Source of the DNA: Pohlia nutans
Lineage: Eukaryota > Streptophyta > Bryopsida > Bryales > Mniaceae
Assembly: GCA_022496805.1 (NCBI GenBank)
Contig: CM040092.1
Location: 503,555 to 567,554 of the forward strand
DNA length: 64,000 nt
Direction of reading: 5' to 3'
The notes under the pieces were generated by a model, which worked only from the letters and a program-made list of their open reading frames with translations, had not been told where the DNA came from and did no database searches. Position numbers and translations under genes: made by a program. This document shows, piece after piece, positions 1 through 12,248 of the stretch (its first letter is position 1; each line of letters starts with the position of its first letter).

Positions 1-253
1 GTCATCCAGACCTGACCATGTAGTTTCCCCACCAATATCACTCAATTAGACTCTTGAAAATAGTAAGTGAACCTCTCACAAGTCACCACATGGATTGTGC
101 AATTATGATGTGCAATTAAGAAGAGAAGATACACTTGCTTGAGTGACTTTGAGGGCCCTGGACTCAGTTACATTTTCTAGTGTCAGAGTCCAAATAAATT
201 GTTCACCAACCCATTCTCATCCATTTTTCCAAAGTGCTAGTGGAGATGCTCTT
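1..253. mobile_element. GAGCATCTCCA-type element, right part
   Basis: Ends GTGCTAGTGGAGATGCTC and matches the interior of the copies at 4974 and 38075 (TGTAGTTCCCCACCAA and AAGAAGAGAAGATACACT regions). It starts left of the window. Confidence 0.65.
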
Positions 254-328
254 AGCAAAATTTGCATTCCAAACCACTGGTAAAAGTCTAGACATCCTGA
301 AGGATTGTGGAAAATTTGTGGGTCATTG

Positions 329-706
329 GAGTTATCCGTAAAGTCACCTTGGATTTGAAGAATCAACAAAGAATTTTACTTTATTATACTCTTATTTGTT
401 CACTCCAAATAGTTAAAAGGTATGGAAGATCTTGGTGGTTTATCATTATTAGGTGTGTAAGAGGTGTGTAAGAGCTTGGTGGTCTTTAAAAGATTTCAAA
501 AGTTTTTTAGCTCCTTTCTTGGTGCTAAAAAACTTTTGAAATTTTTTGAAGACCACCAAGCTCTTACACACCTCTTACACACCTAATAATGATAGACCAC
601 TAAGATCTTTCACACCTTTTAACTATTTGGAGTGAACAAATAAGAGTATAATAAAGTAGAATTCTTTGTTGATTCTTTAAATCCAAGGTGACTTTACGGA
701 TAACTC
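329..706. repeat. Near-perfect foldback, arms of about 182 bp
   Basis: Left arm 329-511 is the inverse of right arm 524-706 with only a few differences; the spacer is 12 nt. The arms include TAAGAGGTGTGTAAGAGC. A transcript would fold into one long hairpin. Confidence 0.9.
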
Positions 707-828
707 TATTTCCTGCCACACTTTATATGACCACATCATTGCTTGTCTTACATCATGCACCACCTTCCTCAAAATAATCTTGTTCGTGATTGGATTCAAA
801 TTGTGAAAGAACCCACTCTATTAATTGA

Positions 829-2701
829 GGGCCGCTTTACACTGGTGGAGAAGTGCACCAGTCGGTTAAGAATTTCAGTTCAAGACATGGTTATTTGAGG
901 CTAGCTATGGTATGCCGGAGAAGATGAAAAGACAATAAAATAATGCTTTAAGAAGTCTTGACCGGCAGTAGTGTATTGAACAACTTCACCAAGAGGAGAA
1001 GTTCACCAGACAACTTCACAAAATAGTCATAGCTGACCAAAGTAAAAACCTTACCTCCTAAATGATCATTGTATTGAAATTTGAAAAAATTGTATTGATA
1101 AAAAAATAAAAGGAGTTTGGTCATGTTTTGGAACTTCTTTCATGACAAGAAATTTTTGAAAATGTTCCACCTCCATAATACATCTAAATTAAGGTAAGCA
1201 AATAGCTAACATTATTTTCTTAAAGATTTTTAAAGAAATTAATTGATTGTAGTGCAAAAATTCCATCCTTTAGAGAATCAAAGTGGGCTGACCTTGTAAA
1301 GAAGGGTCCAAAAAAATAATTCTCTTCACTTCAATTGCTGTAATCTTTCAATCGTGTCAAGGTTGAAAAAAATTAAAATTAAAAAAAAATCTATAAAATG
1401 TGTTCAATAATCCAAAACAAGATCCTATGGTTGAAAATTGAGGGGCATGTTTTTTTCCCCCAGTTTTGCTCTTTGCACTTGTAAGGCAAAGTTGGAGAGT
1501 CTTTTGGAGTACAAAGTCATGGTCTTTTAGGAGTGAAGAGGGGAAATCCCATATACATTGTAGGAAGCACTACTCTTCTCTCCTATATAGTACATACATT
1601 ATTCTTAATCATCCTCTTCAATTTCTCTCTCTTCTACAACGATCTTGAATCATGGACAATTGAAGAGAGTAAAATTCTAGTTTCTCTTGCAACATTTATG
1701 GTTCTAAAGCATGATATTGTTTCGGTTATGGCGGTTCAAAAAATCATCATTTATCAACATATTGTTGCAATTATGATGATGACATTTTTTATATTTGGGA
1801 GCAAAGAGAGGGTGGTGTGGATTTTCAATTGGCCAAGTGGATATGTGTCACAAAAATCTTCTTGGCTCGTATAGTGCAAGAATGTTTCAAGACCGTCTAC
1901 AGGTGAGTAGGCCTACATTCACATATTTGTGTCATTTGCCTTCAAAAATGACCTTGAAATATTTAGGATAGCACATATTAAAAATATTTCATTCATGTTA
2001 GAGTTCTCCAGAGGCCAAGATTTTTGTTCAAGGCTTTGAGGTTGTCCAAGAAACTTGATCTCCGGAGAAGTCCCCTTCAAAAAAGTGTCGCCACAGTGGC
2101 AACCATGTCATATTTTCATCCATGTACAAAGTTCTCCACCAGAGTGGTAGCTACTCTTTATAACCGTCTGCTCGGTAATCACTACCGGGAGGGATAAAAA
2201 ACTAGTAGGAAGTACAGAAACTAATGGACCTGGAAACACTAAGAGAAAAATATTACCGGGACTGGGTCGGTAATTTCTCAAAACAATATAATCAAGACTA
2301 GAATCATCAAACAAAAGTATCCGGAAGGAACTACTCGGTAAAAAATATCAAAAGGACAAGGATTGAAACAAAACAATCATATATCTCGGAAAATGGGTCG
2401 TGCCAATGAGTTTGGCTTCATTGCTTATGTACATAAGTACAACCAGATCTGACCGTTAGGTCAGATCGGTAAAAAGTGTTTTCTTAGATCTACTTCCTGT
2501 GGTAACTTGGAATTTTACCGGAGTAGTAAAAAATCCAGATAGGTAGGCTACCGGTAATTACTAATTTACCGTTAACACAAAGGACTCTTGGCTGTAGTGT
2601 AAACCACCACTGGACTAGAGTGTCACTCTCGGCCAATCATTTTTCAAAACTCCCCTAGAATTCATGACTGGTGGACTTTTCCACTGTAGTGTAAAGTAGC
2701 C
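829..2701. mobile_element. GGGCC-type element of 1.9 kb
   Basis: Starts GGGCCGCTTTACACTGGTGG and ends with the imperfect inverse (CACTGTAGTGTAAAGTAGCC); TTGA stands on both sides. The interior has an accumulation of ACCGG/CCGGTAA motifs (2.1-2.6 kb). No convincing coding frame. Confidence 0.55.
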
Positions 2702-2766
2702 TTGAGCCTTGTAACGCATCTTAACGACTGCAATTATTCCTTGGTTCATAGGCTGATATACACTTG

Positions 2767-2928
2767 CACTACAAGGAGAAGGCGTCGCTTTTCACTCGGT
2801 AGGTGAGTCGAACGGCGCCACTTTGCACTCACTGCCCAGGCGCTCAAGACTTGGTGAGTGCAATTTGTCATGTAGGACAAGTGTGTTGACACTGTTCTGA
2901 GTGAGAAGCGACACCTTTGCTAGCAGTA
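2767..2928. mobile_element. Small CACTAC-type element, target duplication TTG
   Basis: Starts CACTACAAGGAGAAGGCG and ends with the imperfect inverse (CACCTTTGCTAGCAGTA). TTG stands on both sides (2764-2766 and 2929-2931). Confidence 0.65.
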
Positions 2929-3424
2929 TTGCGACACTGGCAGGAAGAAACACAATGGTAAGATTACTTAGAGCAAGTCAGAACTCTTGAATCCATGCAA
3001 TTCTGTCTGTAATACATTATGAAGAACATGTGTTGACGCGTTGTCCACATATATCAATTTCTTGCGCCCCATATTCTTGCATTGATTCTAAGTCATGTCA
3101 TCTAGTCCTCAAAGACATCAGCTGATACGAGTGTATTGAGTTGGTAGAAGAATGATGTTGAATTGAATGGAAATATAAAAGTAACACTCAAAAACATAAG
3201 ATACCTTCATAACTAAAAAGCATGTTTAAAGTAGCATGTTGCTGCCTACCCAAATCAACCACCATCATGTTGTCAAGTTTTCCCAACACCTTTTGAATGC
3301 TAATGACATTAGGCACACCAAATTGAAGAAATTTGTTCATGAGAAACGGAGACAACATTGATGCATGATGACGTGCATCGCTAATCTTTACAACTAGTAA
3401 AGCTTGACTAGTTCACTTGTCCGA

Positions 3425-3481
3425 TTAGAAGAATTTTGAGGCCACCAAAGGACTGTTAATTTGGCCATGCAAAAAATAAAT

Positions 3482-3513
<32 letters not shown>

Positions 3514-3658
3514 TCCAATCTGATGTGTCGAAACTTTGGCCACGTCAAACTATTTAAAAGTAAAATAAAATAATTTTTTTATTAAATTAAAAAATATATA
3601 TAATTTTTTTTTGCATGGCCAAATTGGCAGCCCTTTGAAGGCCTCAGATTTCTTCTAA
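3425..3658. mobile_element. MITE with arms of about 50 bp around an AT-rich core, copy 2
   Basis: Starts TTAGAAGAATTTTGAGGCC, ends with the near inverse; both arms include TTTGGCCATGCAAAAAA next to A-rich cores. Confidence 0.7.
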
Positions 3659-4973
3659 TGAGTCACTTTAAAATGAACAAGCTCCACCAATTGGCTCATA
3701 ATCTTCACAACTAGTCGAGCTTTGTCTTTGCTTGAATGTAGCCGTTCCGGCGACTCCGTTTCCATCCTAACGTGTTGTCCCGGATCCCAAACCTACTCCA
3801 AGACCAAGTCGGGACGTTGTTGGGATGAAGGTGGGATGAAGAAATGAAAGGAGGTGATTAATGGCAAGTAATAATCAAAGAATGCTTGAAATAGTAAATT
3901 AGGAAATGGAGGACCCAAAGCGGTAACTCTAATTTAAATGTAATGCAAATTCCAAATTAATTTGGATGTGAGAAATTTCCAATTTATCTAAATCCATTTA
4001 ATTTATTCAACAAGATTAAAAATTCATCCAAATTTGGATGATTTTGAATGAGTATATTGATGAATCAATTCATGCACTCACTTCCCTATAACAGATTTTG
4101 TGGCTTCTATGGTGCGCGCATGAATCATTTGTACTATTTGGGTGTTACATGCTACATGGATAACATAAATTTCATCATAACTTTGAGATATTTAGTCATT
4201 GTACTTGAAATTAATATTAGAAATCTATTTTATACTTTCTAATATGGTGTATATTTCAATATTTATTTTGAAATATTTATTAAGAAATTTGTTAAATTTG
4301 TCACACTTATAATTCTCATGTTGTAGAAGGGGTTTGAGTATCCAAAACGTCAGATTAGATGCTATAATTTAGAGGGTTTATTTCTAAACTAGTAAACTAG
4401 TCTTTTACTACATTTCTTGGAATGTCTAAAATATCAAGGTCTCCATCTTCTGTATAGCATCCAAATAGTCATCTTTGTGCACATGTTTCTAGACATTTCA
4501 AAAGGAAACTTTACTTTTACAACTTTTATAAAGACTCACATCTTGAAAGTCTTTCAAAATGACATGTTTATAGATATTTTGAATGGCTCAATTTTAATTA
4601 ATTACAAATAACACCTATAGGCATATGATTATGTGAAAAATGAGACCCTTCATACGGTTCTTTAGCCTTTGCAAACTATACCTAGGAATAAGGATTGTTG
4701 CAGGAGAATTGCTATAGCAGATTCTAGAATATTGGACATTCCACGAAATTCCTTAACTAAAAAATAATGGTGTAGAGTTGGAAATCCACTGCAATCCCGC
4801 CTCAAGAATCACATGTTTTGAATTTTTTATCTTTCATGCAAGGTAAAAAATTCAAAACAGGGTGAACCCTTGCAAGGGCTAAACAACCTTATGTTGCATA
4901 GATGACTAGTACGTACGTAGAAGTCAATAGAGGGCCAACTTCAGCTTTCTTCACAATATATGTACCGTACTAA
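3659..4973. other. AT-rich stretch without recognised features
   Basis: No coding frame with protein-like composition and no complete transposon ends were found. Confidence 0.6.
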
Positions 4974-5546
4974 GAGCATCTCCACTAGCACTCTGAATAC
5001 TGCTCTGGCTATGGAAAAATCAATGAGACTAGGTTGATGAACAATTTATTTGGCCCATGACACTGGATAATCCACTAAAAACCAGGGTCCTCGAAATCAC
5101 TCTTGCTAGTGTATCTTCTCTTCTTAATTGCACATCATAATTGCACAATCCATGCGTGGTAACTTGTGAGTGGCTCACTTACTATTTTCAAGTGTCTAAT
5201 TGAGTGATGGTGGTAGGGGAACTACATGGTGAGGTCTAACCATTACAAAAAAATTCAGGTGTTCAAAAGGCTACTAACTCAGCCACATTGCCATGCAAAA
5301 ATAATAAAATAATAAAATAATAAGTTTTAATTTTAAAAAACGAGTTTAACGTAGCCGAAATGGTGCCATATCATATTGATTTTTTTAATTGTGAAAATAT
5401 ATTAATTTAATATTTGTAATACTATTATATTAATATTTTTGCATGGCAATTTGGCTGAGTTAGCAGCCTTTTGGAGGCCTGATTTTTTTTTAATGTTTTT
5501 GGATGACCTATAGAGTGCAATCCAGAGTGCTAGTGGAGATGCTCTG
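4974..5546. mobile_element. GAGCATCTCCA-type element with nested insertion
   Basis: Terminal repeats AGAGCATCTCCACTAGCACT and its inverse near 5525-5545. A further inverted-repeat element at 5247-5490 is nested inside. Such ends are common in plant MITEs; no transposase. Confidence 0.75.
5247..5490. mobile_element. MITE with arms of about 55 bp around an AT-rich core, copy 1
   Basis: The arms contain AAAAGGCTACTAACTCAGCC and TTGCCATGCAAAAAT and recur inverted at the right end. The same family as 3425-3658. Confidence 0.7.
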
Positions 5547-5698
5547 AGAACTTTTCTATTGGTGTGAGCTCTAAACAATGGACACGTGTTATGGAATTCA
5601 AAGATGAAATTTGAAATCAATGGCTCATAAGTGCCAACTCTGGCACCTCCAAGTACTAAACTTTAATCAATCCCAAATTTCACTAGAATGCAGCAAAT

Positions 5699-6238
5699 TA
5701 TCCCTTTAAAGTCCTGATTCAACATTGTTTTCAAAGAAGCGCTATAAAATGTTTGATGAAAACCAAAAATGGGGTTGATGGGCAATGCAAAGTTGCAAAT
5801 GTCAATGTGAAGATCACATCTGTACGGTTGGATTTATTCTATTTTTATTTGAATATTTTTAAATTAATTTTGCAAGGTTTTCTTTTGAAATTAAATTTAA
5901 AATCCCAAAGTAACACAACAAAATTTAAAAATATGGTAATGAAATTGGAATAACATGCACTATGAGATGGTATGGTTTCCATTATTTGATTCTACTTGTT
6001 TTGAAAAATCATACTTAAGGTCCGACTTTTTACACTAAGATTGAAACTTGACATAAACCAATTCTTTTCTAAAACTCATAATAACTTATTTTGAAGATCC
6101 AAACTGTACAAAGGATAGTCAACTTGCTCAAGAACCAAGATAAATTTTGGTGGATGAAAACTGTCCAATTTGGATGAGAATCTAGCAGTTTCAATTTGCA
6201 TGTCGTTCACAAAATGGACGTTGGCGCGTCAAAGGGTT
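5699..6238. mobile_element. TTAA/CCC element, family B copy 3 (inverted, TTAT flanks)
   Basis: Inverse of 11125-11664 over its full length, starting CCCTTTAAAGTCC and ending GGCGCGTCAAAGGG. Both flanks read TTAT instead of TTAA, so either it used a variant target or both copies changed. Confidence 0.75.
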
Positions 6239-6526
6239 ATACAAGTATTTCGTGCAGGCACTCCATGTCATGGTAATTCCAAAGGTTCAAATATTAACAA
6301 AAATAAAACATCATTTACTTTACACTTTGAACTCCTTATTATAAAATTTATATTATTACATTACAATATTGTATGTGCAAAGAAGATTTGCTATTGTGTA
6401 CGTGGACACTTTCCTCATGTAAAGTTTTGAACTTATGTACGTTGGCTATTAAAGGTGTGATATAAAAGAGTTCTATGTGTATTATATATTAAATTGATGC
6501 TACATTAAATGAGAAATGACATTAAC

Positions 6527-7061
6527 CCCTAAGCGCTCAAACGACCATTTTCTGGTCGCTGCCCGAATTTAACGGGCTGCCCGGAACAAAAAAAAAATTG
6601 AATTTAAAAAAAATAAAAAAATACTACATCAAGTCTACTTTCCAACCCAATTTGAATTATGGCAATCCGAGTTAAACTCCACCCGGGAGAATTTTTCGAA
6701 GTAAATCATCTCAACATTGTTTTAGTGTTATAAAATTTGCTATTTGGGGAAAGTAATGATGATCCCTCCATCATTTCTTTTGCTTTTTTGAAGTTTACAA
6801 TAGATAGCCCAGCTTTAACCAATCATACTAAATTTTGAACTCTGAAATTGAAAATTATAATTTATACAAATTTTCAAAGGTTAATGCTTTTAAATTCATT
6901 AAAAAATGATCTAAAGTTATTTTTGGAAGTTTGACCATACGGATAATTTGTAGAGATGATACTCTACATTTTGTCTATTGAACCAAACTTCATCGAACAT
7001 ATGGAAGGCACATATTATAACACATCTATGTTTTGTCCAATACCCCTCGGGCTTTTAGGGG
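6527..7061. mobile_element. TTAA/CCC element, family F copy 1
   Basis: Flanked by TTAA at 6523-6526 and 7062-7065; starts CCCCTAAGCGCTC, ends GCTTTTAGGGG. Hairpin GACCA/TGGTC at nt 18 of the left end. The interior matches the inverted copies near 8.3-8.8 and 17.6-18.0 kb. Confidence 0.7.
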
Positions 7062-7065
7062 TTAA

Positions 7066-7876
7066 CCCCTAACCGTCCTGACGTCCATATTTTGGACTTT
7101 TTTTTGGAGTACATTCACCTTCAAAGAGTTGTAACTTTTGCACAAAGTGTCCGATTTTGCTGAAATTTTGAGAAAACCCCCCTCATGATGTATGAAATGA
7201 GTGGTAAAAAATTCAAATCAATCCAAGATGTATTGAATTTTTGGTAATCATTTGAAAGTAGGGGCCTTTTTTTTGGACAGTTTTTGTGCATTTTGATGGC
7301 TGCAACTTCGGGGGATTGTATCTCCTTCATCCCATGTCTGTTTTGAATAAAAGTTATCGGGTTGAATTCTCCTTGAAGTCTAGTTATCATGGTAAAATTT
7401 TCATGTCATCCCATGTTGTTTTGAATGTTTGGAAGTCATTTTAGTGCGCGGGTCTAGTTTGGACACTTTTTGCTTTTTGGGTCAAATCGGTCACTTTTTG
7501 GGCTACTTTTTGACATTGCAAGGCCATTTTAGGGCACATTAAATTTTTTTCATGAGGCTTTTTTGGTACCAATGTGTTTATATGATGATTTTGAACTACT
7601 TTATAGTTGAAAGTTTTTTCATTCGAGTAATTTTGAAAACGAATTTCACCTCTAACTGTGTTGCTAGGAAAATTTCAGCATCCTTTTTTTACACTAAAAC
7701 ACTATGATCTTGCAATCTATATGGCCAAATGACTCCAAATTTGATCCACATGATCTACAACATGTATATTACAAGATTGTACGGTTGAGATTTCTATACC
7801 TCACTTACATTTAAACCTATAACACATCAAAAGCAATGATGATTTTAAGCCCAAAAAAGCTAAGGACGCTTAGGGG
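7066..7876. mobile_element. TTAA/CCC element, family A copy 1 (811 bp)
   Basis: Flanked by TTAA at 7062-7065 and 7877-7880. Ends CCCCTAACCGTCC and GGACGCTTAGGGG are inverted repeats of 13 bp with one mismatch. Left-end hairpin GTCCA/TGGAC at nt 18. It is the reference copy of family A; no coding frame above noise. Confidence 0.85.
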
Positions 7877-8019
7877 TTAAATAAAATGGACAGTGTAGTG
7901 CATGTAATCTGGGGTTTTTTTAGAGGGAAAAAATATCCTTGGCAAAATCTTTTGTAAAAGAAAGGAGAATTATTTGATATTTTCCTTAGATGAACATCAT
8001 AAGACTTATTAGCTTTAAA

Positions 8020-8139
8020 CACCAGTAGAAAAGGTGGCGTTTTCCGGGGAGATGCCCAGGCAAAATCACTGTGCATGCGTGGAATTGGACACCACTTGCC
8101 TGGGCATCTCCCTCAACAGTGTCACCTTTTGTACTAGTG
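8020..8139. mobile_element. CACTA-type MITE (120 bp)
   Basis: Starts CACCAGTAGAAAAGGTGGCG and ends CACCTTTTGTACTAGTG; same interior as the other short copies. Flanking triplets AAA and GAA differ by one base. Confidence 0.8.
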
Positions 8140-8309
8140 GAAATCAACCTAAAATTTCACGCAACATTCTTAAAGTGAGTATTGGAATTCAGACTTGTAA
8201 AGTCTACTCATAAAATTCAACCTTCATCAAAGGCCCCATGTGGCTAGTAGTTGAATTCACATCCAATGACAGAATCTCTTAGAATGTTGATTTAATCCCT
8301 AAATGACAG

Positions 8310-8798
8310 ATGGAGTAAGGGAAATTCTAGATGAAGTTTAGTTCAAAAGAGAAAATGAAAAGCACAACGTTTAGTAATTATCCGTACGGTCAAACTTCCA
8401 AAAACAATTAGATGCTCATTTAATGAATTTAGAAGCATTTACCATTGAATATTCACCAAGAAATTTATTTTTAGAATTTGAAATTTGGTATGATTGGTTA
8501 AAACTAGACATTATATTCTAAGAGTTTAAAAGGCAAAATTTTCAAAGGAGAGAGCATCATTTTTTCCAAAATAGTAAGTTTTAATACACTAGGACAATAT
8601 TAAGGTCTTTGTCTTTGAAAAGTTCCTTAGTGAACCTCAATATTGCAAATGAAATGCATCAAATACAGCTCCAGAACATGATCTCCACCCCCAATTTCGA
8701 CAAAAAATCAAAACTTGAAAAATTTCATTTCCTGACCATGGACAATCACTGCTATTTGGGCTATGACCAGAAAATGGTCGATCGGGCACTTAGAACAA
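8310..8798. mobile_element. TTAA/CCC element, family F remnant
   Basis: Inverse of the family F interior, including TATCCGTACGGTCAAACTTC and the terminal hairpin region GACCAGAAAATGGTC near 8770. The outermost GGGG-TTAA is lost (CACTTAGAAC instead). Confidence 0.6.
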
Positions 8799-8934
8799 TT
8801 TAGAACATTGAAGGGAGAAAGTGATACTCATATTCCGTGGGTATCTCATCCACCTTGAATTTCTAGCATTAAATGCACGCACTTTTCATCTAGTTTGTAG
8901 AGAATCTACTGCATGCTTTGAGAGGTAGGGTGCA

Positions 8935-9140
8935 GATGCTCTCACTTTAGGATAGGTTTGGTATCCTAGTTTGATGGACAATAATGATTACCCATGTATA
9001 GTAATTGTGATTGGTTCACAGACTACATAGACGGACACATAGTGGTTCAAAGGTATGGAGATGATCGCTTGTAACACCATATCTTGGATGTGATTGGTCT
9101 AGGAGTGAATTGAAAGAAGAAGGGTGCGGATGCTCTTAGA
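8935..9140. repeat. Dispersed repeat, also at 40985-41196
   Basis: The two places share ACAATAATGATTACC, TATAGTAATTGTGATTG, CACATAGTGGTTCAA and GAGTGAATTGA in order, and both end near GAAGGGTGCGGAT. Type of element unknown. Confidence 0.7.
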
Positions 9141-9546
9141 GCATCGCCACCCTTTGAATCATATATGACACTCCAAGAGGGAGTTTGAAGGGCAAGTTTA
9201 CTAATCCTTGCTCTACATCCACCTTCGTTCCGCACCCACCAATCCATATCCGCCTCGCCATCCCTAAAAGCCACTTTCTTGGAACCTTTCTTGATTACTT
9301 CAAAAACTGTTCTCTCTCCCTTACTAGAGCATCTTTTCTATAGTCATGGTCAACTCTTCCCTTTGGCGAGTCATTTGAGACACGTTATTTTACAGTGAAT
9401 GGGTTCTATTTGAAGGGGTCCACCTTGATCAAAAAAGTGGTTGGCAAGTCAAGGGTGGTGGGGAGGCAGACTAACCAAAGGTAACTTGCACTAGTAGAAA
9501 AGGTGGCGCTCCTTAGGGAGATGCCTAGGAAAAATCTCTGTACATA

Positions 9547-10665
9547 CATAACATTCAGTAGCCTTCCAAGATACTGCCTTTTAGTTTCATCCACCTTTAT
9601 ATATGAAGTGACAAATGATTTGTAATTGAATGAACTATTGAATCAAATAAACAATTACAAAACACTGTTGAATTGTGATTGAGTGAGTGCTTTCAATTAC
9701 TGTTCACCATGCTTGATTGCTCTTGCTTAACCCTTTAGTGTCCAAGGTGCTTCTGAAGAAACCATATTTTTTTGGTTGATATTGTATTTAAACTTTCTTT
9801 ATTCAAATTAGGGATACTATTAATAGTATTCAACTGTATAAATGTAAGCATAGCTTAATGAAACAAGTGTCGGTTAAATCTTTATAAGATCGGACCGTTG
9901 GATTTAAAGATTATAGTATGTCTTTGAACTGTATAATGCACTCAAAAATGAGATTTTGGGGGGTGTGTGACTTCAAAATTAAATAGAATTTGGGTTAAAT
10001 TTTCAAAAATGAAAGTGAAGATGTTCAGCAATGACCTATGCCAACATCTCTTCATTGCAATCTTTCATGTCAAGAACAGACTCATACATAATTATTGTGA
10101 ATTTTATAAATGAGAGTGACTTCTCCATGTATGGTTTAGGACAAAATTTATACGTTAAAATAAGAAAGGAGTTGGTACATTGATCAAGATCGGAATACAT
10201 ACACTAATGGAACATGAACAAGAGAACACAATCCAAAAAAAACGAGATAACAAACTTCCAAACACTAGAAATACAACATAGTACATGTGCTATATTTGTA
10301 AGTATTTGCTGTATTTTGCGGTATTTTCAGTATTTTGGTGTCTTGTACATAGGTATTTGGATATGTAAGAAAGTCAGATTCCAAATTTTCTTTTTGCATT
10401 ATTTGCAGAATCAAAATTTACACATCTGGACTTCAGACACCGGAATGAGATGGTTTATAGATTTTACAACATTTCATTTTCTGGTGATCTAGTGACCACT
10501 TTGTGGTTACATGGGCACTAAAGGGTTAACGCCACTTGTCCCCATAGCTACTGATGTGATGTAGAATATCCCACATCATTTCATTGGGGGAATGAAATGA
10601 TGTGGGATATTTCACATCATTCTGTTGGTGGAAGGCAGCAGTCACAGAGGCTACTGAATGTTATG
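9547..10665. mobile_element. CATAACATTC-type MITE, copy 1 (split by a TTAA element)
   Basis: Ends CATAACATTCAGTAGCC and GGCTACTGAATGTTATG are 17-bp perfect inverted repeats. The interior, apart from the insertion 9731-10525, matches the 319-bp copy at 12249, including the 65-bp palindrome at 10556-10620. Confidence 0.8.
9731..10525. mobile_element. TTAA/CCC element, family L copy 1 (795 bp)
   Basis: Flanked by TTAA at 9727-9730 and 10526-10529; ends CCCTTTAGTGTCC and GGGCACTAAAGGG. Right-end hairpin ACCAC/GTGGT within nt 18-32. It is the innermost of three nested elements. Confidence 0.85.
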
Positions 10666-10751
10666 TAAGTGGAACTGGGGCACACTTGCTTGCACATCTC
10701 CCTCCATAGTGCCACCTTTTGTACTAGTGTTGGTGTGTCACTGTGTGTTAA

Positions 10752-11120
10752 CCCTTAAACGTCAAGGTAAGCCCTATGGGCTTATTCAAAAGAGAATAAT
10801 GAGGAAAAAAGTGGATTTTCTCAATTAAATCAAGCGAGGATTGGTGCGTTGGAAAGCTATTGAAAAAGCAATTTAGATTCCAAATTTGCGCCTCATTTGA
10901 GAGATTGTGGAATCGTTGGTAAGCAATCAAAGTTATCAAATTGAACAGGTTTTGAGGTTGGGGCAGCTAAGGTGCCGCAGTGCTACAGTGCTGGCCATCA
11001 CTGCCCGGCAGAGCCGTTTTTGCATTTTTTACGTTTTTCGTTTTTTTTTTTTTTTTTTTTCCTCCAAAAATTTAGATGCCTTCTGGGCTGCCCCGCCCAG
11101 GCCCTCTTGACGTTTAAGGG
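10752..11120. mobile_element. TTAA/CCC element, family C copy 1 (369 bp)
   Basis: Flanked by TTAA at 10748 and 11121; ends CCCTTAAACGTCAAG and CTTGACGTTTAAGGG are a perfect 15-bp inverted repeat. Left hairpin AAGCCC/GGGCTT at nt 18; right-end hairpin CTGGGC/GCCCAG. It shares the 11121 TTAA with family B. Confidence 0.9.
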
Positions 11121-11124
11121 TTAA

Positions 11125-11664
11125 CCCTTTAACGCGCCAGTGTCCACATAGTGGACGACGCACAGATTGAAACTGCTCGATTCTCATCCAAATCGGACAA
11201 TTTTCATCCACCCAAATTTCTCTTAGTTCTTGAGCAAGTTGACTATCCTTTGTATGGTTTGGATCTTCAAAAAAGGTTATTATGATTTTTAGAAAAACAA
11301 CAGAATTGGTTTATGTCAAGTTTCATTCTTAGTTCAAAAAGTGGGACCTTAAATATGATTTTTCAAAATAAGTAGAATCAAATAATGGAAATCATACCAT
11401 CTCGTAGTGCATGTTATTTCAATTTCATTACCATATTAAAAAAAAAAAATGTGCTAATTTTGGATTTTAAATTGAATTTCAAGAGAAAACCTTGCAAAAT
11501 TAATTTAGAAATATTAAACAAAAATAGAATAAATCCAACCGTGCAGATGTGATCTTCACATTGACATTTACAACTTTGCTTTGACCATGAACCCCATTTT
11601 TGGTTTTCATCAAGCATTTTATAGCGCTTCTTTGAAAACAGTGTTGAATCGGGACGTTAAAGGG
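11125..11664. mobile_element. TTAA/CCC element, family B copy 1 (540 bp)
   Basis: Flanked by TTAA at 11121 and 11665; starts CCCTTTAACGCGCC, ends GGGACGTTAAAGGG. Left hairpin GTCCAC/GTGGAC at nt 18. Homologous copies: 5699-6238 (inverted) and 16645-16868. Confidence 0.85.
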
Positions 11665-12248
11665 TTAAGATGGGTAGTGATGGATTTAGAACATTGGGAT
11701 GTTGTATGTACCAGCGTCCGGGAAGAACCGGCGGTTAGTTACAAGTGAGCCGATTGACTTTGCAAAATAACTGGTTGCATCTCAAGAATAGAGGCAAAAA
11801 ACCGGACCAAATGATTTAAAATTAGTTATATTTAGTATTTATAAAAGAAGCATACTGAATATATTCTTTAAAAAACGGTTGGTTTGATAAAATAAAGGAA
11901 ATTGACTGGTTGGCTCAAAAAATATCCCGAACAGTGGTATGTACTAACCACTGACACCACTCTGACACATTAAAACGACATTCTGATGTCGTATGGCGAA
12001 AGACCGAAAGTAGAAAAAAAGCCCTGATGAGGACCACCCAAGCCAGACGTGTTGGAGACCGGGTCGAGTGTTCCTTCAATAGAACTCCTCGCTCGCACAG
12101 TGTGCGAAGCCGGGTGGGCATCTGAGAGCGTGGGGAGAGTGCAGTGCAGGAAGAATGACGACAACGAAGATCTTGGTCTGAAAAAGGCGCATGCACACAT
12201 GCTAAGTTATGGCTTTTTCTTTTTCCTTCTTGCAATGGACGGGAAGCC

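Larger units (their letters stand above)
9489..10729. mobile_element. CACTA-type element with two nested insertions
   Basis: Starts CACTAGTAGAAAAGGTGGCG and ends CACCTTTTGTACTAGTG, with target duplication TTG on both sides (9486-9488, 10730-10732). Inside lies the CATAACATTC element 9547-10665, which holds the TTAA element 9731-10525. Without these the CACTA element is only about 120 bp. Confidence 0.85.

Noticed and set aside
1533..1874. 113-codon open frame rich in Ile and Phe
   Set aside because: It lies inside the 1.9-kb GGGCC element, has a low-complexity hydrophobic composition and shows no recognisable domain.
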